Shown in pieces: positions 53,815 through 61,863 of a stretch of DNA of 64,000 nt. The notes beneath the pieces are model-generated. The model made no database searches. It saw only the letters and a program-made list of their open reading frames with translations, and was not told the DNA's origin. The position numbers and the translations under genes are program-made. This DNA comes from Gottschalkia purinilytica. GTDB taxonomy: Bacteria; Bacillota; Clostridia; Tissierellales; Gottschalkiaceae. The stretch lies in NCBI RefSeq assembly GCF_001190785.1, contig NZ_LGSS01000003.1, forward strand, positions 124,001 through 188,000, read 5' to 3'. Position 1 is the stretch's first letter, and every line of letters begins with the position of its first letter.

Positions 53815-56800
53815 CTACCTTTTTTCCTTTATTTTTTCTAGTACTTCTTCATTTTTTAATTTCTTTATAAGTTTATATTCATTATCTTCAAAGCTAGTAT
53901 CAAATTGACATATAGAGTCAAATTGACAATATTCACAAGATATTTTATCTCCATTTTTACAAGGCTCTATTTTAATTTTTCCTTTTAAAATTTGTGTAGC
54001 TATTTCTCCTATTAGATTTTTTACATGATTTATTAAATTGTCTAGATCTTCTTTTTCAAATACAGAAGAACTCTTTGAAGGTTCTCCATCTTTTTTCAAA
54101 CTCACTGGTATTATTTTAGAGGTTACACCAGCATCTATTGTACTATCTAAAGCTTTTATAACATTTATATCTTTTAAAACCAATCCGTCCATTTTTAACT
54201 TTCTATGTATTTCATCCTCTATATTTTGAATATTATCTTCATCGGTTTGTACCATTGGATCATCTATTTTAAAATAAAATGCCCCTGCAGGATATACTTC
54301 ATTTTTTACTAATTTATCTTTGTTACTTAATACTGCATCCATATAAACTATAAGTTGGATTTGTAATCCGTAATATACATCAGATAGGCTGAATCTTTTA
54401 TTTCCAGATTTATAATCAATTACTTTTATGAAGCTCCCATCTTCTCCATTTAGCATGTCCACTCTATCTATTCTTCCTTCTAGCTTTATTTCTTCTCCAT
54501 TAGGTAGAGTTATTATTATTGGTGGTATTTTACTCTCCTTACTTTCTCCAAATATAAGCTCATGTTGTAGAGGAATAAACTCTCCATTTTTTAAATGTTC
54601 TGTAAGTACCCATAATGCTCTTTTACTTACTCTTTTTAATTTATTAACTAAGTATTTATATCTATTAGTACTTAAAAGTACACCATTTTGAAAATCATCT
54701 ATCATTTTATCTAGCACTTTTTCCACTAGTTCGTCCGATTTAGCTTTATCTATTTCACTCCAATTTAAATTTTCCAATGTTAGCTCTTTAGAAAATTCTT
54801 CTATAGAATTATGAAAAAGAGTACCTACATCTGGCATTTTTAAAGAATATTCTTTTCTTTCTTTTGGCTTTAATCCATAATTTATAAAATGAGAAAAAGG
54901 ACAGTTCGCAAAAGCTTCTAGTCTAGATATACTTGATCTGAAAGGTAAATCATATAAACTATTAGAATATTCACCTATATTTTCTTCTTGATTAGAGTGA
55001 AATAGTCCATCTATTACTAATTTTCGCTTTTCATTCCAATCTTTATTATTATAGTACCAATTATATACATCCCACCATATATCATCTATAGGATTACCAT
55101 CTAGATTTTCCCTTATATTTTCAGCTAAATATTTAAAAGTTGGATTTGGTCTAGATATTAACTTTAAATTATTCTCACTAGTTTTTACTACGTCACTCTC
55201 TATTTTTATATTATATATCTTTTTAAATCTATCTATTAAAGTAGAAGGTCTCAATGCTCTCCCTTCTAGATCTCCTAATGCATAACTTATGTATAAGTAC
55301 TTACTAGGCTTAGTAAATGCAGAGTATATAGAAAATCTTTCTTCTTTTACTTTAGTTTGATTATCTGAATATATCTCTATTCCAGATTCTTTCATAATTA
55401 CTTTTTCATCATCTAATATAATTCCACCATCACTAAATCCTGAAGGTAATATTCCGTCATTTACTCCAACTACAAATAGGGCCTTTATATCTTGACTTCT
55501 TGATCTTTCTAAGTTACCTATTAGAACTTGATCCATAGTAGGTGGAATTATACCTATTTCATAATTATTTAGCCCTGATTCTAATATCTTTATATATTCT
55601 TTTAAGCTTATATTACTATCCTTTAGTATCTCTACTAGCTGATCAAATACTTCCATTATTGTATTCCATATTTGTGTGTTTTCATTTACATATTCTAAAT
55701 TTCCTTTTAATTTTTGTGTCTCTATTAAATCATTAATTTTATTTTCTATATTCATTTCAGTTAAAAATTCGAAAACATACCTAGTTAAGTCTATTATTTT
55801 ATTCTTACTTTTTAGTTTATTTTTCAAATTCACAAATGGAGCTATAAATTTATTTTTTATTTCATTTATTTCTTCTTTTTCATCACCATATTTAAACTCT
55901 TCTAGCCATGTATTTCCTTTTATTCCGTACTCCAATACATAGTTTTCTAACTTTTCATATTCTTCTTTAGTCAAGTCGCTTAAACCTGTTTTTACACATT
56001 TAAATATGTCCTCATATCTAAAGTTTCTGGATACTACTTCTAAAGAAGATACTAAAAACTTTATTATACAGTTACTCATTATACTTCTTTTTTCGTCTAA
56101 AAAGTGTGGTATTCCATATTCACTGAATACTCTCTTTATAGTTGGGCTATACATATCTAAAGAATTACAGACTACAGATATATCTCTCCATCTATATTCT
56201 TTATCCCTTACAAGAGATATTATATCTATTGCTACATTTTCTATTTCCGTATATTGATTTAATCCCGAAAATATTCTTAAATGTTCTACTTCTTTCTTAT
56301 ATCTTTTATATGGATATGAAAAAAATTCACTTTCTAAATGAATCAATTCATCACTTTTACCATTATAGTCCTTTTCAACTACCGTCTTCGTCTCTTCTAT
56401 GTTATTCTCACTAGCTAACTTTCTTATTCTTCTATATGTATCTAATGTAGGCTCAAACAAATCATAATCTTTAGATTTATCATTCACATCTAATGTAAGA
56501 GATATATTAACTTTCCTAGCTTTTAAGAAAAGTTTCTCTAATATTTTATATTCTTGTGATGAAAACGTACCAAATCCATCTATCCATATTTCAGCATCTT
56601 CAAAATACTTAGAAATTTCTAGTTTTTCTATAACTAAATTCAACTTATCATCTTCATCTGTATATCTACCATCTAAGTATTCATTAAATTTTTCATATAT
56701 AAGAGTGATATCTTGCAGTTTTTTCTTCAACATATTATCTCTTTCAAATGAATCTATTCTTCCTTGTAAAATTTCTATAGATACACTATTTCTTTTAAAT

Positions 56801-57183
56801 TCAGATATTAAACTACAAAAGTTCTTTAAAAATCCTTCCTGATTAAACCCTTTTTTAAATACACTTAAATTTCCTGAGTTTTCTTCAAATAGCTTTCTTA
56901 GTATCATTATCTTTCCTAGTTCATTTATAGTACTTTTCTTTATTCCTCCTACCTCATTTAGTACTTTATATCCGAGTCTTTGAAAGCTTAATACTTCTAC
57001 ACGCATAATACCATCTAAATTCATTTTAGATATTAAGTCTGCTTCTGCTTGTAATGTAAATTGTTCTGGAACAAGTAAAATAAGCTTATTAGTATCATTT
57101 TCTTCTAATCTATATTTAATTTCTTGAAGTACCCTATGAGTTTTCCCGACACCTGACCTTCCAAGAATATATCTTAATTTCAA
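53815..57183 (-). CDS. addB: AddB subunit with iron-sulfur-type C-terminal cysteines
   Basis: AddB pairs with AddA. The 1122-residue protein has a P-loop LGRSGVGKTHRV near residue 8, inactive-helicase-like middle parts, and a C-terminal nuclease domain with IDYKSGNKRFSL. Four cysteines near the end (one in CKNG and the cluster CEYCQFDSICQF) match the iron-sulfur site of AddB. The longest frame begins at 57210, but TTG 57183 (MKLRYILGRSGVGK) follows GAGGTG and fits the family start. Confidence 0.95.
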   Translation of the reverse strand: MKLRYILGRSGVGKTHRVLQEIKYRLEENDTNKLILLVPEQFTLQAEADLISKMNLDGIMRVEVLSFQRLGYKVLNEVGGIKKSTINELGKIMILRKLFEENSGNLSVFKKGFNQEGFLKNFCSLISEFKRNSVSIEILQGRIDSFERDNMLKKKLQDITLIYEKFNEYLDGRYTDEDDKLNLVIEKLEISKYFEDAEIWIDGFGTFSSQEYKILEKLFLKARKVNISLTLDVNDKSKDYDLFEPTLDTYRRIRKLASENNIEETKTVVEKDYNGKSDELIHLESEFFSYPYKRYKKEVEHLRIFSGLNQYTEIENVAIDIISLVRDKEYRWRDISVVCNSLDMYSPTIKRVFSEYGIPHFLDEKRSIMSNCIIKFLVSSLEVVSRNFRYEDIFKCVKTGLSDLTKEEYEKLENYVLEYGIKGNTWLEEFKYGDEKEEINEIKNKFIAPFVNLKNKLKSKNKIIDLTRYVFEFLTEMNIENKINDLIETQKLKGNLEYVNENTQIWNTIMEVFDQLVEILKDSNISLKEYIKILESGLNNYEIGIIPPTMDQVLIGNLERSRSQDIKALFVVGVNDGILPSGFSDGGIILDDEKVIMKESGIEIYSDNQTKVKEERFSIYSAFTKPSKYLYISYALGDLEGRALRPSTLIDRFKKIYNIKIESDVVKTSENNLKLISRPNPTFKYLAENIRENLDGNPIDDIWWDVYNWYYNNKDWNEKRKLVIDGLFHSNQEENIGEYSNSLYDLPFRSSISRLEAFANCPFSHFINYGLKPKERKEYSLKMPDVGTLFHNSIEEFSKELTLENLNWSEIDKAKSDELVEKVLDKMIDDFQNGVLLSTNRYKYLVNKLKRVSKRALWVLTEHLKNGEFIPLQHELIFGESKESKIPPIIITLPNGEEIKLEGRIDRVDMLNGEDGSFIKVIDYKSGNKRFSLSDVYYGLQIQLIVYMDAVLSNKDKLVKNEVYPAGAFYFKIDDPMVQTDEDNIQNIEDEIHRKLKMDGLVLKDINVIKALDSTIDAGVTSKIIPVSLKKDGEPSKSSSVFEKEDLDNLINHVKNLIGEIATQILKGKIKIEPCKNGDKISCEYCQFDSICQFDTSFEDNEYKLIKKLKNEEVLEKIKEKR

Positions 57184-57401
57184 ATCTATCACCTCGTTAT
57201 AGTTACTCATAAATTAAACTTAACTAAAAAGTAAGTTCTATTCAAGTTAACTTTAGTTGGATTTATCTTATGAATATACAATTTTTACCCTATAATTTAA
57301 AATGTATTAAAACTATTACCATTGTTTATAAGATAAATATATTTTATCATAAGGTAAAAGTTTATTCAGATTAGTTTTCTTAAAAGAAGTACTTTTGTAT
57401 A

Positions 57402-57557
57402 ACTAAATTAGATAGTTTAAGAGATGTTCAGAATTTTATGCAATCTGACTCAGGCTTAAGAGAACTAATTCAAGGTGTTAGCCTAAAGTCTTTGTCTAAC
57501 TATAACAACAATATAAACTTTCAAATATTTATCCTAACAATAAATGAAATCATTTAA
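57402..57557 (+). pseudogene. Remnant of an IS4-type transposase N-terminus
   Basis: A 51-codon open frame in an otherwise empty region reads TKLDSLRDVQNFMQ, then GVSLKSLSN and NFQIFILTINEII. It resembles the N-terminal DUF4372-like part of IS4-family transposases (patterns SLRDI, IxLxSIS and a helix ending in EII). No start, no DDE catalytic core and no terminal repeats were found. It is a decayed fragment, not an active element. Confidence 0.5.
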
Positions 57558-57732
57558 TTGGTCATTATGGTTAGATGGACATAATCATATTTAAAACTAT
57601 AAATAACCATAGTCTATTTAAAAACAGATAAAGTGTAAGTAATTTTAATGGAATAATATTCCTAAACATCAATAACACTAGCTTCTTGTTATTGAAAATA
57701 AAAAGTATAAAATGTCAATGGTAATTTAATCT

Positions 57733-57762
57733 AAAATATAAACACTAGTGTTTATATTTTTT
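57733..57762. repeat. 28-base perfect palindrome
   Basis: AAAATATAAACACT at 57733-57746 and its exact reverse complement at 57747-57760 form a perfect palindrome ending in T-rich sequence. It could be a weak terminator or a binding site in this gene-poor stretch. Confidence 0.6.
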
Positions 57763-57932
57763 AATATGTATTAATATTTGTTATTTACGATAATTTATTT
57801 AAAGAACTTATAAATAACGCTACAAACTATTGTATTTTTGATAAATGTATTTGAGAATTAATCATTAGAGAAAATTTTTGAACCTAACATAGCTTAACAT
57901 TTTTATGGTATAACGTTAAAAAACTTTTATTT

Positions 57933-57970
57933 AAATGAGTAAGATATTTATTCTTACTCATTTATTTTTT
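57933..57970 (+). terminator. Orphan terminator-like hairpin
   Basis: A 12-base perfect stem AAATGAGTAAGA / TCTTACTCATTT with a 7-base loop, followed by ATTTTTTAT. No gene with a start lies upstream on this strand, so it may end a transcript not recognised here. Confidence 0.75.
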
Positions 57971-58096
57971 ATCTGAAACGTACTCTAATATGTCAGATAT
58001 ATCATAATTGTATTTATTTTCAGAATATTCCTTTTATTTTCAACCATTATATGGTAATGTGTAGTTAAATATATTAATAAGAAAGGGTTGATTTTT

Positions 58097-58747
58097 ATGA
58101 AAAAGTTTTTAAAATTACTTACTTCTATTTCTTTAACGTTTTCTTTGGTATTATTAATACTAGGTAATAGTTATGCAAGTGATAACTTAGTGAATGATGC
58201 AATGCTGAACAGCAGTCAAGTTAAAATTACTGTTACAAATAATGAAACTGGAGAAACTACTGTTTTAAATCCAATAGAAACAAAAAATAACATGAAAGTT
58301 AATTCAATTAGATCTAATAATGAATCATTAACAGTAGGTTATGATGTTTTTGTTCCAATAGAAGACCCAAATTCTACAGGTATTACTCCTTTTGATACTG
58401 CAGGAGGTTCAAAAACTTCAGGAGGTGTAACTGCTAAATTATATGTTGATTATGACGTAAGTGGAAATAATGAACAAGTTAGATTAAATAGAGTGTATGG
58501 TAGTTGGACTCCAAGTTCTAGTTTATATTATTTGACAAATAGAGAGGTTGGCGCACATTCTGGTTTTCTTACTGGTAAAAGCATGAAGAAAAACCCAACA
58601 TCAGATACTTTCTCATATACAACTGGATGGGGATTTAACGATAGATTTTGGGGAGATGCTAGTCCAAGAGCTTGGAGTAGTGCTATAGCTCGTGTACATG
58701 GAATGACTGCAACACATACAATTAGCGTAGAATTCACATATTCTTAA
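58097..58747 (+). CDS. Secreted protein of unknown function
   Basis: A 216-residue protein with a classical signal peptide (KKFLKLLTSISLTFSLVLLILGNSYA, likely cut near residue 27). The mature part is rich in Thr, Ser and Gly with beta-strand character (VTAKLYVDYDVSG, THTISVEFTYS), contains few cysteines if any and no catalytic motif I know. ATG 58097 follows AAAGGG; the TTG start at 58088 is less likely. The next gene, a small four-segment membrane protein, begins 24 bases on, so the pair may act together, perhaps as effector and immunity partner. That is inference. Confidence 0.75.
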   Translation: MKKFLKLLTSISLTFSLVLLILGNSYASDNLVNDAMLNSSQVKITVTNNETGETTVLNPIETKNNMKVNSIRSNNESLTVGYDVFVPIEDPNSTGITPFDTAGGSKTSGGVTAKLYVDYDVSGNNEQVRLNRVYGSWTPSSSLYYLTNREVGAHSGFLTGKSMKKNPTSDTFSYTTGWGFNDRFWGDASPRAWSSAIARVHGMTATHTISVEFTYS

Positions 58748-58770
58748 AATTTTTAGAGGTGCTAATAATT

Positions 58771-59163
58771 ATGAAAAAAATACTTAATAATATATTTCTT
58801 ATTGTTTATCCTTTTTTATTGCTGATAACTATGTTATATAATTTTTCGTTAAAAGATCAAATAATTAGATTTAATATTAATAAATTTCAATTTATAGTTT
58901 TTATTCTAGTTTATTTTGTTATGTTTGCGTTATTTATATTTAATTTTTTCATAAAAAAAGAGAGTTTTCATATAGTATCGTTAATTATAGGTTTAATTGA
59001 AATAATATTATTGCAAATTCCACAAATTTTGTTGAGAATTTCACATAATTTATATTCAGTTATTTATGGACAGATTCAATTAAATATATTCATATTTGGT
59101 ACATTATTAACTTTATATATACTAATGTTTATTATGTATCATAAAGTAAAACAAGAAAAATAA
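58771..59163 (+). CDS. Small four-segment membrane protein
   Basis: A 130-residue, very hydrophobic protein with four membrane segments (about residues 5-22, 38-56, 66-85 and 100-120) and a basic tail HKVKQEK. ATG 58771 follows AGAGGTG by 8 bases. It directly follows the secreted-protein gene and has no other evident partner. It has the size and shape of immunity proteins for secreted effectors, but no sequence match supports that. Confidence 0.7.
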   Translation: MKKILNNIFLIVYPFLLLITMLYNFSLKDQIIRFNINKFQFIVFILVYFVMFALFIFNFFIKKESFHIVSLIIGLIEIILLQIPQILLRISHNLYSVIYGQIQLNIFIFGTLLTLYILMFIMYHKVKQEK

Positions 59164-59390
59164 AAAGCAAATAAAAGATTTATTCAGTAATAATCAAAAA
59201 AATTAGTGGCTATAAAATAACTTCATTATGGAGCTTGTACGGCATTTAAAGGTTGTTTAAAAAACTACAGTAGACTTATTGATTGCTAAGATTTCCTATG
59301 TTTATAAGTGTAAAACAAATTAAGTGACCATGTGCCACAACGAATCTATAGCAAGTTACTAGATGAGAATAGCGAAACAACTTTTTATTC
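59164..59390. other. Unclassified intergenic stretch beside an IS remnant
   Basis: 227 bases between the membrane-protein gene and the IS256-type element. They have no open frame of length and no clear terminator. The base composition is less AT-rich than nearby intergenic DNA (for example around 59231-59260), so a remnant of a larger mobile element is possible. Confidence 0.4.
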
Positions 59391-59476
59391 GAGAGTGTAA
59401 AATAGCCTGTGTAAACTTCAGAAGATGATATAATAAATTATCAGAATGAAGGGAGTACAGACTATTTTACACTCTC
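59391..59476. mobile_element. IS256-type deletion remnant (86-base MITE-like element)
   Basis: Ends at GAGAGTGTAAAATAG (59391-59405) and its exact reverse complement CTATTTTACACTCTC (59462-59476), which look like IS256-family terminal repeats. Inside lie CTGTGTAAACTTC and GAAGGGAG, the sort of sequence found before the transposase start in such elements. The right end follows at once, so the whole transposase seems to have been deleted. No exact target duplication was found. Confidence 0.78.
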
Positions 59477-59532
59477 ATTTTATATGTATAAAGTTAAAAT
59501 TCAATTACACAGAAGTATAGTTAAAATATATC

Positions 59533-60300
59533 TTAAACTCCTTTTATAGAAATATTTCCAACTGAGTCTAAGTTAATATCGAACTTTGCTCCTAAAGGAT
59601 CTAAGTTTATATCTTTTATTTCCACTTTTTGAAACATGGACTTTTCAGATTCAATTTTTTCATGTTCCTCTAAATTTATTACTGAACCTTTAGGTAACTT
59701 AATATCTACATTTCCAACTCCATTCTTAAACTTATAATAACCGTCAGTACTTATATTTTTAAATTTAGCTATAATATTACCTGTGCTAGTTTCGGCTACA
59801 ATTTTTTCAATATCAGTTTCTATATTAATATTTCCAACACTAGTTAGAAGTCTTCCTTCAGATATATCTTGGGATAAATAAATTTCTCCTACATCAGCTT
59901 TTATGTCTATTTTATCTAGCTTAGAAGGAAGTTTTAATATTACCTCACTATCAATATTTATATCTGATAGTTTTCCTATCCTATCAAATATTATTTCTAT
60001 ATTATCATTTGAAGTATTTATACTATATTTTAATTTTTCAAATACTTTATCTATTTTATTTTTATCCTTACTTCTTAATACCCTCTTTACTTTAATCTCT
60101 AGATTATCACTATTACTTTTAATTACACTTACATTTCCTATATCTATATCTAATTTTAAATTAGTTTTATCTTTTATTTTAATTGTTTTTTCAGATAGAT
60201 ATTCTTTCTTTTCTTCTCTCATACGCTTACCAGTACATCCTATCAATGTTAGAGACATTATTAATATAAATAGAGTTTTAAAGAAAAAATTAAATTTCAT
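59533..60300 (-). CDS. DUF4097-type lipoprotein with repeated beta motifs
   Basis: A 255-residue lipoprotein. The signal peptide ends in the lipobox SLTLIGC, so it should be anchored on the outer face of the membrane. The body is a ladder of short strands with repeated GN/GE turns (DIGNVSVI, DVGEIYLS, SVGNINIE, STGNIIAK, GVGNVDIK, SVGNISIK), the pattern of DUF4097 adhesin-like beta solenoids. It follows the radical SAM gene by 39 bases in the same direction and probably belongs to the peptide operon, perhaps for immunity or sensing. The role is inference. Confidence 0.82.
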   Translation of the reverse strand: MKFNFFFKTLFILIMSLTLIGCTGKRMREEKKEYLSEKTIKIKDKTNLKLDIDIGNVSVIKSNSDNLEIKVKRVLRSKDKNKIDKVFEKLKYSINTSNDNIEIIFDRIGKLSDINIDSEVILKLPSKLDKIDIKADVGEIYLSQDISEGRLLTSVGNINIETDIEKIVAETSTGNIIAKFKNISTDGYYKFKNGVGNVDIKLPKGSVINLEEHEKIESEKSMFQKVEIKDINLDPLGAKFDINLDSVGNISIKGV

Positions 60301-60339
60301 ATTAGATCTCGTCCTTTTTGTAGATTGTTCTTTTTTACT

Positions 60340-61686
60340 CTATATTCCACATAAAGATCCTTCTTCTAAATTCTCTTCACTTTCTTTATATTCATATGTA
60401 TACTTTAATATTTCATCTAAATTATATCTCCATTTTTCACATTGTGGAGTACCTTCTCTCTTAAGGTTATAAGGACATCCACCCATACATATAGGTAGTA
60501 TATCACAATCAATACATTCTTGATATTCAAAAGGTGTTGTAGTCATCCAATCAATATTATTAGACATCATTATTTTATCAATATTTTTATCTAATTCAGT
60601 TATATTTCCAACAGACTTTGTTGTATCACCTACGTTATTCCAACATTTATACATATATCCTTTAGAATCTATTACAAAAGAATTTATTTGATCTGCACAA
60701 CAATAGTTAGCTTTTATTCCTGGATAATATGGATAAGAATTAGCTGCAAAATTCTTATTATGAAGAATTTTTTGATATTCCAAACTTAAATTAGCATATT
60801 CCTCATTTGATAAGCATGATCCAGAAATTGATTTACATGCATCTGTATAATCAGTTACATGTCCAAGTGATATATCTAAATCATTTAATCCATTGTCCTT
60901 TAATATATCTAACAGTTCTTCAACATAGCTTTCATTTTCTTTATCTATATTGATTCTTATACTAACTCTTATACTTTGTTCTTTAAGCTTCTTAATATTT
61001 TCTAAAATCTTATCAAATGTGTTTTCACCGTTTTTTAAAATTCTTCTTTTATTATGAATAGTTGGAGGTCCATCTAATGTAACTTGAGCTCCATGTATTT
61101 TATATTCTTTTAATTTAGATATTATCTCATCATTTAAAAGATAACCATTAGTAACTATGAATGCACCATATGTACAGTTATTCTCTTCACAAATTTTTAT
61201 TAGCTTTTCAGATAAATCGAATATAATATCTTTAGCTATAATTGGTTCTCCACCATACCATGTAATTTGCAATTGATTTATACTTTTTGACATTTGCTTT
61301 ACATATCTAATTATAGCTTCTTTAATAGTTTCATCCATCATATGAGTATTTGGTGTTTCATAACAATAAGGACACTTAAAGTTACAATTTAAAGTTGGTG
61401 CTATTGTCAACCCTAATGAATTAGTAGAAAATTTTCCTTGATAATGTCTAAATTTTATAAGTTTGAACTCATCTACATAATCTTGTATTATGAAATTCCC
61501 TAAGAGCATATTGTCTATAAGTTCTTTTTCTTGTCCTTCTAATTTATCATAATCTATCTTATCTATATTTTCTAAAACTTCTAAAAACTCATTATCTATC
61601 TCTGCAAGTCCACAACTTAGAGAGTTAAACGCTATCTTTTTACCATTTTCTAAATCCCAAATATGATTATATCTAGATTTTTTCAC
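60340..61686 (-). CDS. Radical SAM/SPASM peptide maturase
   Basis: A 448-residue peptide-modifying radical SAM enzyme. The SAM cluster is CNFKCPYCYE near residue 105 (CxxxCxxC), followed by WYGGEP and TLDGPPTIHNKRR. The C-terminal SPASM/twitch domain for auxiliary clusters includes NYCCADQ, KCWNN, then CIDCDILPICMGGCPYN and a last cysteine in PQCEKW. Start GTG 61686 follows GAGGTGA by 5 bases; the frame's earlier GTG touches the site. It comes 44 bases after a cysteine-rich peptide gene, its likely substrate. It is similar in type to clostridial CcpM maturases, which link peptide cysteines. Confidence 0.92.
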   Translation of the reverse strand: MKKSRYNHIWDLENGKKIAFNSLSCGLAEIDNEFLEVLENIDKIDYDKLEGQEKELIDNMLLGNFIIQDYVDEFKLIKFRHYQGKFSTNSLGLTIAPTLNCNFKCPYCYETPNTHMMDETIKEAIIRYVKQMSKSINQLQITWYGGEPIIAKDIIFDLSEKLIKICEENNCTYGAFIVTNGYLLNDEIISKLKEYKIHGAQVTLDGPPTIHNKRRILKNGENTFDKILENIKKLKEQSIRVSIRINIDKENESYVEELLDILKDNGLNDLDISLGHVTDYTDACKSISGSCLSNEEYANLSLEYQKILHNKNFAANSYPYYPGIKANYCCADQINSFVIDSKGYMYKCWNNVGDTTKSVGNITELDKNIDKIMMSNNIDWMTTTPFEYQECIDCDILPICMGGCPYNLKREGTPQCEKWRYNLDEILKYTYEYKESEENLEEGSLCGI

Positions 61687-61730
61687 TATATTCACCTCTT
61701 TAATATTGTGTTTAATATTTTATTAACATT

Positions 61731-61835
61731 TTATGGTACATAATAGTCACATCTTGAATCACATTCTGTACTACATCTTGAGCAATAGCAGTATGAAGAT
61801 GTCATAATATTTTGCGGTTTAACTATATACCTCAT
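61731..61835 (-). CDS. Cysteine-rich precursor peptide of the RiPP locus
   Basis: A 34-residue peptide gene between the exporter and the radical SAM maturase. It starts MRYIVKPQNIM, has five cysteines at residues 16, 18, 21, 25 and 29 (CYCSRCSTECDSRC), and ends DYYVP. AAAGGA precedes the ATG by 9 bases; a GGA-adjacent in-frame ATG at 61844 is less likely. It has no GlyGly leader cleavage site. The spacing and position match the substrate of a radical SAM cysteine-linking enzyme, as in Clo7bot/CLI_3235-like families that I recall; the sequence similarity to those is by memory only. Confidence 0.78.
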   Translation of the reverse strand: MRYIVKPQNIMTSSYCYCSRCSTECDSRCDYYVP

Positions 61836-61863
61836 AGTTATCATTCCTTTCTAAATTTCCTAT

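Larger units (their letters stand above)
57184..58096. other. 913-base gene-poor region with insertion-sequence debris
   Basis: The stretch holds the IS4-type remnant at 57402-57557, the palindrome at 57733-57762 and the terminator-like hairpin at 57933. No intact gene, RNA gene or start plus ribosome binding site was found. It separates the addB operon from the secreted-protein gene. Confidence 0.5.

Noticed and set aside
59164-59390. Group I intron or IStron remnant
   Set aside because: I could not find the conserved P, Q, R or S core elements.
59391-59476. Plain terminator reading of the inverted repeat
   Set aside because: The two arms are 56 bases apart and match IS256-type ends, and no U-run follows.
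59903-60472. 189-residue plus-strand frame across the DUF4097 and radical SAM genes
   Set aside because: It is antisense to two well-supported genes, rich in Ser/Leu/Phe, without a start site.
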